Source: Acidobacteriota bacterium (GTDB lineage: Bacteria > Acidobacteriota > Terriglobia > Acidiferrales > UBA7541). From it: a DNA stretch of 64,000 bases. Where the stretch lies: contig QHYK01000049.1 of the NCBI GenBank assembly GCA_003224085.1, positions 1 to 64,000 of the forward strand. The letters run 5' to 3'. The position numbers and the translations under genes were made by a program. Shown here in pieces: positions 16,138 through 25,072 of this stretch. The stretch's first letter is position 1; every line of letters starts with the position of its first letter. Under the pieces are notes generated by a model. It made no database searches. It saw only the letters and a list, made by a program, of their open reading frames with translations, and was not told where the DNA came from.

Positions 16138-17415
16138 ATGGAGATCGTTCTCGTCGGATTGAACCATCGGACCGCGCCCGTAGAGGTGCGCGAACGGGTC
16201 TCCTTTACTGTCGAGCAGGCCCGAAGGGCTTCGGAAGAGCTTCGCTCAAAGGGCATTCTCGAGGAAACCTTGGTGCTCTCAACCTGCAATCGCAGTGAAG
16301 TATACGGCGTGCCGCCGGAAACTTCTCGTGAATGCGCGCCCGGGCTCTCCAACTTCCTCAGCGAATTTCACTCCGTGCGCTTGGACATTCTGGGAAATTC
16401 GCTCTATCACCACTACGACCGCGAAGCGGTGCGGCACCTCTTCCGCGTGGCTGCGGGGCTCGACTCCATGATGCTGGGCGAAGCCGAAATTCTCGGCCAG
16501 GTGCGTGAAGCGTATCGCGTGGCGCACGAGCAAGGGGCCACAGGGCCGGTGCTGAATCGGCTTTTTCAGGGCGCGCTCGAAGTCGGCAAGCGCGTGCGTG
16601 CGGAAACCGAACTGGGAACGCGGCCGATGTCGGCAGCCTCCGCGGGGGTCAAGCTTGCGGAGCGCATTTTCGGAAAGCTCAGCGAACGCAGCGCGCTCGT
16701 GCTGGGAGCGGGAACCATCAGCGAGCAGGTGATCGCACAATTTCGCGATCGCGGCATCGCCCGTCTCTTCGTAATGAACCGATCGAGGGATCGTGCGGAC
16801 GGCTTGGCCAAACAGTACGGCGGTGAAGTGGTCGGGTGGGGTGAATGGGAGAAAACTTTGCTCATTCCTGACGTCATCGTTTCGTCCGTGTCGGCGGAAG
16901 AGCCGGTCTTGCAGCGTAGGATGGTCGAGCAAGCCATGGGAAAGCGCGGCAATCGCGCGCTGTTCCTCATGGACCTCGGCTTGCCCCGGAACGTCGACGC
17001 CGGCGTCGCAAAGCTGTACAACGTCTACGTGTACAACATGGACGACCTCACAGAAATCGTGGAGCAGAATCGTCAGGCGCGCGAAAATGAAATTCCCAAG
17101 GCTGACAGCATCGTGGATGAGCACGTCGGCAAATTTCTTTCCTGGCAAGCCAGCGTTGAGCTCGTCGGTTTGGTTAATGAACTGCGAGCAAGGATGCGCG
17201 AGGAACGCGCTCAATTCATCCGCGCGCGCGTGGGGTCCATCCAGCACCTTACGGAGGCGGACCGCGCCCGGGTGGAAAAACTGATGGATGATATGCTCGA
17301 AACTCTGCTGCTCGAGCCGGCGCAGCGCTTGCGAGGCGAAAAAGACTTGCGCCGAAAGGTGCAAAATGTCGAGGCCTTGCGCGACCTGTTCCTTTCGAAT
17401 CGGGTGAAGCCTTGA
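16138..17415 (+). CDS. hemA: Glutamyl-tRNA reductase
   Basis: This 425-residue enzyme has VGLNHRTAPVEVRE at the N-terminus and the catalytic C50 in STCNRSEVY. The NADPH domain begins around ALVLGAGTISEQ, and a C-terminal dimerisation helix region follows. It reduces glutamyl-tRNA(Glu) to glutamate-1-semialdehyde, the first committed step of C5-pathway heme synthesis. The stop overlaps the hemC start (TTGA), so the two are probably translationally coupled. Confidence 0.96.
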   Translation: MEIVLVGLNHRTAPVEVRERVSFTVEQARRASEELRSKGILEETLVLSTCNRSEVYGVPPETSRECAPGLSNFLSEFHSVRLDILGNSLYHHYDREAVRHLFRVAAGLDSMMLGEAEILGQVREAYRVAHEQGATGPVLNRLFQGALEVGKRVRAETELGTRPMSAASAGVKLAERIFGKLSERSALVLGAGTISEQVIAQFRDRGIARLFVMNRSRDRADGLAKQYGGEVVGWGEWEKTLLIPDVIVSSVSAEEPVLQRRMVEQAMGKRGNRALFLMDLGLPRNVDAGVAKLYNVYVYNMDDLTEIVEQNRQARENEIPKADSIVDEHVGKFLSWQASVELVGLVNELRARMREERAQFIRARVGSIQHLTEADRARVEKLMDDMLETLLLEPAQRLRGEKDLRRKVQNVEALRDLFLSNRVKP

Positions 17416-18329
17416 GAACCTTGCGCATCGGCACGCGCGGGAGCCTGCTGGCGAAATGGCAGGCGGAGTTCGTTCGCCAGCGGCTTTTTGCTGCCACGGG
17501 GATCGAGCCGGAAATCGTGGTTATCAAAACAGCTGGCGACAAAATGCTGAACGCGCCGGTGGCGCAAATTGGCGGCAAGGGCATCTTCATCAAAGAACTG
17601 GAAGAGGCCCTGCTCGAAGAAACGATCGACCTGGCGGTGCACAGCGTGAAGGACATCCCCACCGACATTCCTTCACGCCTGATGTTCCCCGCGGTTTGCA
17701 AGCGCGATGACGTGCGCGACTGCCTGGTGGGCTCGACGATCGCAAATCTTCGACAGGGAGCGCGCGTAGGTACGAGCAGTTTGCGCCGCCAGGCCCAGTT
17801 GCGCCATGTTCGCCCGGATCTGGATTTGCGCGATTTGCGCGGCAACGTCGACACGCGCCTGCGCAAGGTGGAAAGCGGGGAGTACGAAGCGGTTGTCGTT
17901 TCCAAAGCAGGATTGGACCGCCTCGGATTCAGCAAGCGAATCTCCGAGGTTCTTTCTCCCGAAGTGTGCATGCCGGCGGTAGGGCAGGGCGCGATCGCCG
18001 TGGAGTGCCGGTTGCAAGACAGGGAAGCTGAGGATTTGCTGGCTCCGCTGGATGATGCGGAGACGCGCGCCGCGGTCATAGCCGAACGCGCGCTCCTTGG
18101 CGCATTACACGGAGGATGCCAGGTGCCCATGGGCGCGTTTGCGCGCGTCGAGCACGGCGACCTGGCGATGGACGCTTGCGTTTGTTCCGTGCATGGCGCG
18201 CAGTGTGTGCGGCAGCACGCTTCGGCACCGCCGGAGCAAGCCGCCCAGCTTGGCGAGCACATGGCGCAGCTGCTTATCGAGGCGGGCGCGCAATCCATCT
18301 TGGAGGAAGTGAGCCGGCAACGTGGCTGA
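17412..18329 (+). CDS. hemC: Hydroxymethylbilane synthase (porphobilinogen deaminase)
   Basis: The 305-residue enzyme starts at a TTG that overlaps the hemA stop. It has IGTRGSLLAKWQ at the N-terminus, the catalytic D81 in HSVKDIPT, the TSSLRRQAQL loop, and C236 (LHGGCQVPMG), which binds the dipyrromethane cofactor. It polymerises four porphobilinogen molecules. It overlaps hemD at its 3' end by eight bases. Confidence 0.95.
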   Translation: MRTLRIGTRGSLLAKWQAEFVRQRLFAATGIEPEIVVIKTAGDKMLNAPVAQIGGKGIFIKELEEALLEETIDLAVHSVKDIPTDIPSRLMFPAVCKRDDVRDCLVGSTIANLRQGARVGTSSLRRQAQLRHVRPDLDLRDLRGNVDTRLRKVESGEYEAVVVSKAGLDRLGFSKRISEVLSPEVCMPAVGQGAIAVECRLQDREAEDLLAPLDDAETRAAVIAERALLGALHGGCQVPMGAFARVEHGDLAMDACVCSVHGAQCVRQHASAPPEQAAQLGEHMAQLLIEAGAQSILEEVSRQRG

Positions 18330-19152
18330 GAATTCTTCAAGTTCGCTGGCGGGCAAGCGCGTCGTAATTACGCGCGCGATGACGGAGAGCGAAGACTTGG
18401 CCCGTGAGCTGTCTAAGCGAGGCGCAATTCCCGTGGTGTTCCCACTGGTTTCCTTTGCGGAGCCGGAGGACTTTGGACCGCTGGACAAAGCCCTCGACGA
18501 AATCGTCCAATTTGATTGGATCATCCTGACGAGTGCAAGAGCCGTGCGAGCGGTCGCCAACCGCGCTTCGGAATCTGGGCGGTTGCTCGTTCCAAGCGGG
18601 AAACGATTGCAAGTCGCCTGTGTTGGGCCGATCACGGCCGCGGCTGCGAAGCTGGCAAATTTCTCCGTTACGCATGTGGCGACAACGCACCATGGCGTCG
18701 CGCTGGCAGAAGAGTTGGGACCAAGGCTGCAGGGAGCGAAAGTGTTGCTCCCGCGCAGCGACCGCGCCAATCCGGACTTGCCTGCGGCGCTGCGGCGATA
18801 TGGTGCGCAAGTCACTGAGGTAATTGCTTATCGCACGGTGAAGCCGGCAGATGTTAATCGCAGTGCATTGGCGGAAATTGCGTTTGGCAAAATAGACGCA
18901 CTGTTATTTTTTAGTTCGTCGGCGATAAAGCACTATGCTGTTATACAGAGTGTGAATCGGCGCTCATTGCGGGGGCTGCAAAATGAAGTGGCCATCACGG
19001 CCGTCGGGCCGGTTACCGCGAAGGCTCTACTGGAATCGGGGGTAGAGCGCATAGTGGTTGCCTCGGATACCACGGCTGCGTCGGTGATGGAGGCTCTGGA
19101 AAAGCATTTTGCCGTCTCAAAAGCTGCGCCGGCAGGAGTGAAGCGAGCATGA
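18322..19152 (+). CDS. hemD: Uroporphyrinogen-III synthase
   Basis: The 276-residue protein has the two-domain HemD pattern: [25 protein letters not shown] at the start, [14 protein letters not shown] in the first domain, and [15 protein letters not shown] then [17 protein letters not shown] in the second. It cyclises hydroxymethylbilane to uroporphyrinogen III. The family is poorly conserved, but position between hemC and hemB confirms it. GTG start at 18322 inside the hemC end; its TGA overlaps the hemB ATG. Confidence 0.93.
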   Translation: MAENSSSSLAGKRVVITRAMTESEDLARELSKRGAIPVVFPLVSFAEPEDFGPLDKALDEIVQFDWIILTSARAVRAVANRASESGRLLVPSGKRLQVACVGPITAAAAKLANFSVTHVATTHHGVALAEELGPRLQGAKVLLPRSDRANPDLPAALRRYGAQVTEVIAYRTVKPADVNRSALAEIAFGKIDALLFFSSSAIKHYAVIQSVNRRSLRGLQNEVAITAVGPVTAKALLESGVERIVVASDTTAASVMEALEKHFAVSKAAPAGVKRA

Positions 19153-20126
19153 GTTTTCCCACGCATCGGCCGCGGCGTTTGCGGCGCACGGAAGCGCTTC
19201 GCAGCATGGTTCGCGAGACGCGCCTCGCGACCGCAGGCTTGATCTATCCGATGTTTGTCTGCCCGGGGAAGAACGTGCGTCAGGAAGTCAGCTCGATGCC
19301 GAACATTTTTCAGCAATCCGCCGACCAAATCCTGGAGGAGTGCCGGGAGGTGGAATCGCTCGGGATTCCGGCCGTCATTCTTTTTGGCCTGCCAGAAACG
19401 AAGGACCCTCGCGGAGCGAGTTCGCTCAGCTCGCAAGGCGTTGTGCAACGCGCCATCGAGGGCATTCGAAAGGCCAACCTGAAATTGCTCGTCGTCACCG
19501 ACGTCTGCCTGTGCGAATACACCGATCATGGCCACTGCGGCGTCATGGAGCACGGAGAAGTGGCGAATGACCCGACGCTGGGAATCCTGGCGCAGCAGGC
19601 GCTTTCTCACGCGCGCGCCGGCGCTGATATCGTCGCGCCCTCGGATATGATGGATGGCCGTGTCGGCGCGATTCGAAAGATGCTCGACGAAAACAAGTTC
19701 GAAAACGTCGCCATTCTTTCTTACGCCGCGAAGTACTGTTCCGGGTTCTACGGCCCTTTTCGCGAGGCGGCGCAGTCTGCGCCCCAATTCGGCGATCGCC
19801 GCAGCTATCAGATGGATCCCGCCAATGCCCGCGAAGCGTTGAAGGAAGTGCGGCTGGATTTGGATGAAGGCGCCGACATGGTGATGGTTAAACCGGCGCT
19901 TCCGTATCTCGACGTGATCTGGCGCGTACGCGAAGCGTTCGACGTTCCGGTGGGCGCGTACAACGTCAGCGGCGAGTACGCGATGGTGAAAGCCGCGGTG
20001 CAAAATGGCTGGCTCGACGAGAAGCGAGTGGTCCTCGAAATCCTGACGGGCATTCAGCGCGCTGGCGCGGACCACATTTTGACCTATCATGCCAAGGACG
20101 CGGCCCGCTGGCTGAAGGCATGTTAA
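19149..20126 (+). CDS. hemB: Delta-aminolevulinic acid dehydratase (porphobilinogen synthase)
   Basis: The 325-residue enzyme has the active-site lysines K195 ([15 protein letters not shown]) and K248 ([12 protein letters not shown]) and the zinc-type cysteines C120, C122 and C130 in [14 protein letters not shown]. It condenses two 5-aminolevulinate molecules to porphobilinogen. The three cysteines predict a zinc-dependent catalytic site rather than the magnesium-only type. Its ATG overlaps the hemD stop. Confidence 0.96.
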   Translation: MSFPTHRPRRLRRTEALRSMVRETRLATAGLIYPMFVCPGKNVRQEVSSMPNIFQQSADQILEECREVESLGIPAVILFGLPETKDPRGASSLSSQGVVQRAIEGIRKANLKLLVVTDVCLCEYTDHGHCGVMEHGEVANDPTLGILAQQALSHARAGADIVAPSDMMDGRVGAIRKMLDENKFENVAILSYAAKYCSGFYGPFREAAQSAPQFGDRRSYQMDPANAREALKEVRLDLDEGADMVMVKPALPYLDVIWRVREAFDVPVGAYNVSGEYAMVKAAVQNGWLDEKRVVLEILTGIQRAGADHILTYHAKDAARWLKAC

Positions 20127-20160
20127 CTTGGACTTTATGATCACACAAAGAACAGCACCA

Positions 20161-20179
20161 CTAGTCTAAATCAGACTAG
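20161..20179. repeat. Hairpin between hemB and hemL
   Basis: CTAGTCT and AGACTAG form a perfect 7-bp stem around the 5-base loop AAATC in the 76-base hemB-hemL gap, ending 24 bases before the hemL ATG. It might limit read-through or translation of hemL, or stabilise an mRNA end. No T-run follows. Confidence 0.35.
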
Positions 20180-20202
20180 CTCGCAATCCGAGCTGGAACA
20201 GG

Positions 20203-21531
20203 ATGAGCCAGGCGCAAACTAAACGGAAAAGCCAAAGGCGGCGCTCGCGGGAAATCTTCGAGCGCGCCGAAAAAGTTCTCGTCGGCGGCGTCAACAGCCC
20301 CGTCCGGGCTTTCCGTGCGGTCGGCGGCGAGCCGCTGATCATTGACCACGCCAGCGGTCAGTACCTTTACGACGCCGATGGGAACGAATTGCTGGATTAC
20401 GTGTGCTCGTGGGGCGCGATCATTCTGGGGCACGCCAATGCGGCAATCGCGGATGCCATTGCTGGCCAGGCCCGGCGGGGCACAAGCTTCGGCGTGACCA
20501 CGGAACTCGAGCTGGAGCTAGCTTCGCTCATCACGCAGGCCGTCCCGTTCCTCGAAAAAATCCGGCTCGTGTCGAGCGGCACGGAAGCCACGATGAGCGC
20601 GGTGCGGCTGGCGCGCGGTGTTACCAAACGCGATTTCATCGTGAAATTTGAAGGCTGCTATCACGGGCACGCGGACAGTTTTCTTTCGCAGGCTGGTTCG
20701 GGGCTGGCGACCCTAGGAATTGCGGAGTGCCCCGGTGTGCCGCAGTCTCTCGCCGGACTGACGCTCAATGTGCCGTTTAACGATCTCCAAGCCGTCGAAA
20801 GAGTTTTTGCAGCGCACAAAGACAAAATTGCGGCGGTCATTGTCGAGCCCGTCGCGGCAAACATGGGCGTGGTTCTCCCTGAGCCGGAGTTTTTGAAAAG
20901 CTTGCAGGAAATTGCGCATCGAAACGGTGCGTTGTTCATCGTAGATGAAGTGATCACCGGATTCCGTTTGCAGAATGGCTCCGCGCAAGAACTTCTTGGA
21001 ATTCAGGGGGACCTCACCACGCTCGGAAAAATCATCGGGGGCGGAGTCCCTGTTGCTGCCTACGGCGGGAGCGCGGAATTAATGAATCATGTGGCGCCGC
21101 TCGGGCCCGTATATCAGGCGGGAACGCTGGCGGGAAGTCCGCTGGCGATGTGTGCGGGGATTGCGGCGTTGCGGCAACTCACAAAGCCGGGGTTGTACGA
21201 GGAGATGAAGCAACTTGCCGGTCAGCTGGTCTCAGGGTTGCGCGCCGCCTTGGCGGATGCCGGAGTACCGGCACAAGTGAATGCCTTTGGTTCGCTTGCC
21301 ACCGTTTTCTTCGCGCCAGGCCCGGTGAAAAATTATGCTGATGCAAAGCGCTCCGATACGAAGCACTATGCGCGATTTTTCCGGGAAATGCTGGCTCGCG
21401 GAATCTTCCTGGCACCTTCGCAGTTCGAAGCAGCATTTCTCTCTGCAGCGCACACGTCCGCCGACATTGACCGAACCTTGGCCGCGGCTCGCGAAGTGCT
21501 GCAAGCGATGACCGCCGAGCCCGCCGCTTGA
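20203..21531 (+). CDS. hemL: Glutamate-1-semialdehyde 2,1-aminomutase
   Basis: This 442-residue class III aminotransferase-fold enzyme has the PLP lysine K276 in TTLGKIIGGGVPVAAYGG, D248 in FIVDEVITGFR, and the family-specific VNSPVRAF near the N-terminus and GCYHGHADSF at 151-160. It isomerises glutamate-1-semialdehyde to 5-aminolevulinate, the product used by HemB. It is the last gene of the rightward heme operon. Confidence 0.96.
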   Translation: MSQAQTKRKSQRRRSREIFERAEKVLVGGVNSPVRAFRAVGGEPLIIDHASGQYLYDADGNELLDYVCSWGAIILGHANAAIADAIAGQARRGTSFGVTTELELELASLITQAVPFLEKIRLVSSGTEATMSAVRLARGVTKRDFIVKFEGCYHGHADSFLSQAGSGLATLGIAECPGVPQSLAGLTLNVPFNDLQAVERVFAAHKDKIAAVIVEPVAANMGVVLPEPEFLKSLQEIAHRNGALFIVDEVITGFRLQNGSAQELLGIQGDLTTLGKIIGGGVPVAAYGGSAELMNHVAPLGPVYQAGTLAGSPLAMCAGIAALRQLTKPGLYEEMKQLAGQLVSGLRAALADAGVPAQVNAFGSLATVFFAPGPVKNYADAKRSDTKHYARFFREMLARGIFLAPSQFEAAFLSAAHTSADIDRTLAAAREVLQAMTAEPAA

Positions 21532-21555
21532 TTCCCATCACAGGAGCAAAATCGA

Positions 21556-22101
21556 ATGCCCGAAGGCATTGAACTTCCCGAAGCTCATCACACACACGAA
21601 GATGATCCGCTGGTGCTGCCGGTTTCGATAACGATTTCGATTATGGCCGTGTTGGTTGCCGGAGTAACACTGCTCGGGCACCGGGCCCACACCGAAGAAT
21701 TGCTGCGCCAAAGTCAGGCGGCCGATAAATGGGCGCAATATCAGGCGAAAAGTGTCCGCCTTCACGAAACGCAGGGCTTTTCCGACGTTGTGAACCTGGT
21801 TGCCTCAATGGACAAAGGAAAGGGAGATGCACTCGCCGAAAAGTATTCGAAAGAGGTGGAACACTACCAGAGCGACAAAGAAGACATCAGCAAGGAGGCC
21901 AGAGACCTCGAAGCAGAGCGGGATCTTGCTGCCCTTCAGGCAGACCGTTTCGACGGCGGAGAAGCCATCCTGGAAATCGGTCTGGTGATTTGTTCCGTCA
22001 CTCTGCTCACGAAGCGCAAGGGATTCTGGTTTGCGGGCATGCTCCTCGGGGCAATCGGTATGGGGCTCGCCGCAACCGGTTTTCTACTCCACCGATTGTA
22101 A
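21556..22101 (+). CDS. DUF4337 membrane protein
   Basis: The 181-residue protein has one transmembrane segment (about 23-41), a charged coiled-coil stretch with HTEELLRQSQAADKWAQYQAKSVR and YSKEVEHYQSDKEDISKEARDLEAERD, then two C-terminal hydrophobic helices ending TGFLLHRL. This layout matches the DUF4337 family, whose function is unknown. It lies 24 bases after hemL but is unlikely to act in heme synthesis. It is convergent with, and almost touches, the DUF421 gene. Confidence 0.75.
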   Translation: MPEGIELPEAHHTHEDDPLVLPVSITISIMAVLVAGVTLLGHRAHTEELLRQSQAADKWAQYQAKSVRLHETQGFSDVVNLVASMDKGKGDALAEKYSKEVEHYQSDKEDISKEARDLEAERDLAALQADRFDGGEAILEIGLVICSVTLLTKRKGFWFAGMLLGAIGMGLAATGFLLHRL

Positions 22102-22103
22102 GC

Positions 22104-22691
22104 TTAAGCGCGCGCTGGCGGCGGTGAGCCTCGCAACAGCGCAATTTCGTGCGCCAGGCTTTCCAGCTTGCCGAGCAATTCCTGGTGCCTTACTTCCTCG
22201 GCGGCTGGCTTCTTTCCGAGAAAAGTCATCGTTCCCCCCGGCTCGAGGACACATTGTTCAACTTCGGAGAGCGAACTGAAGCCCTGCTTGTGCGCCGCCG
22301 CTTCCAGTTGCGCCGTGGTGATGAGTTCCTTTTTCAGATGCTGCGTTCGAACCTTGCCGTTTTCGATAAGCACGTCCGCCTTGCCTTCGACCAGTTGATC
22401 GAGTTTGCGATGCCCGTAGAGAAAGCGCACCACAAGGAAGTTGGTGACCAGCAGGGAAGTGGCGCCAATGATCCCGCCTGACACCGAATTGTCGTCGCCG
22501 ATGATGGCGTTTTGAACGGTGTTGGATAATGTCAGCAAAACGACGAGGTCGAAGGGATTGAGCTGGACCAGTTCGCGTTTTCCGGACAGGCGCAGGCTGA
22601 TCACGAGAAATGCATAAACCACGATGGGACGCAGGATTTTTTCCAGCAAAGGAATCCCAACTACGAACATGTCTCGCCAAATGTCATGCAT
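22104..22691 (-). CDS. DUF421 (YetF-like) membrane protein
   Basis: The 195-residue protein has three N-terminal hydrophobic segments, the family motif RLSGKRELVQLNPFDLVVLLTLSNTVQNAIIGDD, and a C-terminal soluble domain (KADVLIENGKVRTQHLKKELITTAQLEAAAHKQGF). These are features of the DUF421/YetF family of inner-membrane proteins, whose role is not well defined. Single gene. Confidence 0.82.
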   Translation of the reverse strand: MHDIWRDMFVVGIPLLEKILRPIVVYAFLVISLRLSGKRELVQLNPFDLVVLLTLSNTVQNAIIGDDNSVSGGIIGATSLLVTNFLVVRFLYGHRKLDQLVEGKADVLIENGKVRTQHLKKELITTAQLEAAAHKQGFSSLSEVEQCVLEPGGTMTFLGKKPAAEEVRHQELLGKLESLAHEIALLRGSPPPARA

Positions 22692-23436
22692 TGCGGAGTG
22701 ACCTCCTCACAAGGATTACCAACCAATATTGCATAACCTCAAAGAATGCGGGGAGGAACTGCAAGAGCGCATCGTTTCGCGGCTTTCGTTTCGGTGCGTT
22801 CTCGAGCACGGTAGGAAAACCTCCGAGGGACAAAGGAACCAGGGTTTTTTGCAATACTCGTGAACCAAAGCGGCACAACTTTGGCAAAACCGGCATTTCG
22901 ACAGAATGGTTCCGGGTGCTGTCTGGCAGGCAAGCCCTTGCTATTCCGTGTGTTGGGGAATCAGCTAAAGTAATTCTTTAACTTTGCCGCGCAAAGTATC
23001 TTAGGACTGCCGCCCCTCTCGCTCGAGTCTGCCACGCCCTGGGACTCAGCTTGAGTGAGTTTTCCACTTCGGGACCTGTTGAGATTTTAGTCCGAGACAC
23101 TTTTATCCAGCAAGTCCGACCGTTCCTGTGTCGCTTGAATTGTCAGCAGCGTGAACTGCTGCTTCGAACGTTGGAAGCGGCACCCAAGACCGAGAAGGCT
23201 TCCGTGAGGAAGATTCAACAAGGCAGACCTGGGAGAAGAATGACCAATGGCACTGCATATCGTTATGCGGACCGAAAAGAAGACTGGTTTCAGGTATCTC
23301 CGCCATTTGAAGGCCGCACTCTCAGACCGAGCCTGACTCAAAGAAGTAAGCGAGACCGCCCGAAGCTATCAACTTCGAGGCGGGCCTAATCGAAAGTACC
23401 ATTTCCACAGATTAATCAGCCAAAGACAATCGACGT
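22692..23436. other. 745-base region without a convincing gene
   Basis: No frame here has a recognisable protein. The longest plus-strand frame (TTG 23051 to 23389, 112 residues) is basic and low in hydrophobic residues towards its end and matches nothing I know; it lacks a good ribosome site. The region contains the inverted repeat at 22981-22997. It sits between a housekeeping block and the SprT/IS21 scar, so it may be decayed DNA. Confidence 0.4.
22981..22997. repeat. Perfect palindrome in gene-poor region
   Basis: ACTTTGCCGCGCAAAGT is a 7-3-7 perfect inverted repeat. There is no adjacent start codon on either strand within 50 bases that I would trust, so a role as operator is unsupported. 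Confidence 0.35.
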
Positions 23437-23841
23437 GTGCGGCTGCGCATCAACATTGCCGTCTCCCTGGTCGCCCTAACGACGATCGTTTGGTGTGTTC
23501 GCTTTGCTGTTACGCAGGAGCACAGGCGGACGCCGGAGTTTTTACAGAGCAAGTATCAAGAACTTAACCGAACGTTTTTCGAGAACAGTCTGCCGACGGC
23601 TCGAGTTGAATGGGCTGATTTGACCGATGCGGACGCAATGGGGCGAACAATCCGGGAAAGTGACGATATGTTCGTCATTCTGGTGGATCGAAATTCGAAC
23701 TTTGATGATGAAGATTTGGACGACACCGTAAGGCACGAGACCTGTCACATTGCGACTTGGTGGAAAGAGCAAGACATGCACGGCCCCGTGTTTCAGGCGT
23801 GTATGGCCCGCATCAAGCAAGCAGACCACAATGACAACTAA
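23437..23841 (+). CDS. SprT-like zinc-metalloprotease domain protein with membrane anchor
   Basis: The 134-residue protein (GTG start) has one N-terminal hydrophobic segment (5-25) and then a compact SprT-like region. LQSKYQELNRTFFENSLPTARVEWAD is typical of the domain start; the metal site is H100-E101-T-C-H104, with a further H115 in DMHGPVF. It lacks the long C-terminal zinc ribbon of SprT/Spartan. The anchor implies an exported or membrane-facing active site, which is unusual for a family usually tied to DNA-protein crosslinks. It is isolated beside an IS21 remnant, so recent gain is possible. Confidence 0.65.
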   Translation: MRLRINIAVSLVALTTIVWCVRFAVTQEHRRTPEFLQSKYQELNRTFFENSLPTARVEWADLTDADAMGRTIRESDDMFVILVDRNSNFDDEDLDDTVRHETCHIATWWKEQDMHGPVFQACMARIKQADHNDN

Positions 23842-24220
23842 ACGCTTCGCGCTGTGCGCTAGGCGGGAGTCACTCGAGACTTGCAAGGGCGCGGCGATCG
23901 GGATGCTTTCTCACGGAGATATGGAGATCGTTTTTGGTAAACGCCTCGGGTCGAGACGGTGATGTTGTTACTTCATGAAGACCTGGGATGCGCGGCAGTC
24001 TCCGGACTTGGCGTACGCGTTCTTCGCGCACGACGCCAAGGGCGTTCAATTCGGGCTCGAGTTTGCGGATGTTAACGGCCAATGTTGATGGCCCAGGCGG
24101 GCTGCCCGGCGTACCTCTCATGAAGGGCACCTTGTACTTACCCTCTGCAAGTTTGCGCTTGCTGCGGCGTCCCGTTCCGCGACGACATTTATTTCTTGAT
24201 TCTGCCCTCGGGTGAAACCC
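23842..24220. other. Gap between SprT-like gene and IS21 remnant
   Basis: This 379-base stretch has no gene I can support. One plus-strand 37-residue frame (ATG 23974 to TGA 24087) has protein-like composition (DLAYAFFAHDAKGVQFGLEF) but no ribosome site or match. The minus-strand frame that continues from the istB fragment becomes strongly basic and unrelated to IstB after 27 residues, so it is read as decayed or foreign sequence. Confidence 0.35.
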
Positions 24221-24301
24221 TCTGAGGCGGATTTCCAACACGCCCGCCATGCCACCGAGACGTAATTGACGCAAAGCACGATTTAACTCGATTGGATTCA
24301 T
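24221..24301 (-). pseudogene. istB: istB fragment (IS21 ATPase, N-terminus only)
   Basis: From ATG 24301 the sequence MNPIELNRALRQLRL and then GMAGVLEIRLR matches the start of IstB helper ATPases. The Walker motifs that should come about 100 residues later are absent, because similarity stops near 24220. The ATG overlaps the istA stop, as in intact IS21 elements. Confidence 0.65.
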
Positions 24302-24912
24302 TGCGGTTGCTCCTTGGTTTTGAGATTAATGAAGTCGCGATACTCCGTGAGCTGGCGAATCAACGGATCGATCTGCCGTAAAAACATTTGCGGATGCGGA
24401 CGGCGCTCCAGATATCGGCGCACGAAGCGGTATTCATGCACTCCGATGTCCAGAGCCGTGGCACAGCCGTCTTCGACCGCGGCTGCCCCGTATTTCTTTA
24501 TCAGGGAATGCATTCCCAGGATGCGGCGGATGCCGGTCTGGCCTTGCTGTTGGTAGATCAGCTGGCAGAACTTGCCGATCTGGGCTCCCGCATGTTCGGC
24601 ACGACGCAACAGTTGCGCGGTGCTGACCGGCATTTTCTTCGGACGATCTTCTTCCGGGATGCAATACCCGCCCGGTTTCTGACGCAAGTGCTTGCGAACA
24701 AGTTTGTTGGTGTTTGGATTCAGGATGCGCACGTGCAGCTCATCCCACTGCACGTTCACGTCACGGCCGATCCATCCTGGCGGCAAACTGTAATAGGCCG
24801 ACTTGACCTCCACGCAACCGTCCAGATTTACTGCGCGTTTTCCGAATTCGTAGTAGCGGAACGGTTCAAGCGGAAGCGGCCGTAAGTGCGGCTTTTCTTC
24901 GGCGAACGATGT
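24298..24912 (-). pseudogene. istA: istA fragment (IS21 transposase, C-terminus only)
   Basis: About 204 residues of IstA C-terminal sequence are open from 24912: FAEEKPHLRPLPLEPFRYYEFG, then VEVKSAYYSLPPGWIGR, VQW-type WDELHVRIL, and the helical tail YRFVRRYLERRPHP to the stop. The DNA-binding and DDE catalytic domains are missing. A TAG precedes the fragment in frame. Codon choice does not differ clearly from the surroundings, so decay may be old. Confidence 0.75.
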
Positions 24913-25072
24913 CTACGTTACGAATGCCAGAGTGATGAAACTCCTGAGACCGGAGGTCGACCTTATATGCTCCATTCTTTACTGCGGTCAGATTTTGCCC
25001 GGTGGGCTTCGCGCAAGAGAGTATCCCGAGTGAAAGAATGCACGCGATGAAAGTCATCAGCTTAGTGAACAT
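24866..25072 (-). pseudogene. Small lipoprotein gene truncated by IS21 remnant
   Basis: From ATG 25072 the product opens with a clear lipoprotein signal, MFTKLMTFIACILSLGILSC, with the lipid-modified Cys at position 20. A short exported segment AKPTGQNLTAVKNGAYKVDLRSQEFHHSGIRNVDIV follows, then the frame runs into IstA-derived sequence read out of frame (RRRKAALTAASA) near 24912. The ATG overlaps the end of the amidase gene by 11 bases, so it was the third gene of that operon. The 68-residue fusion may still be made. Confidence 0.6.

Larger units (their letters stand above)
24221..24912 (-). mobile_element. IS21-family insertion sequence remnant
   Basis: The 3' third of istA is followed by the first 27 codons of istB, in the order and overlap usual for IS21 elements. 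The istA 5' part, nearly all of istB and both terminal inverted repeats are missing. The right edge falls about 24900-24915, inside a lipoprotein gene; the left edge is about 24220. The element cannot transpose on its own. Confidence 0.75.

Noticed and set aside
23051-23389. 112-residue plus-strand frame as a gene
   Set aside because: TTG start without ribosome site, no known motif, basic unstructured end; kept only as a note on the region.
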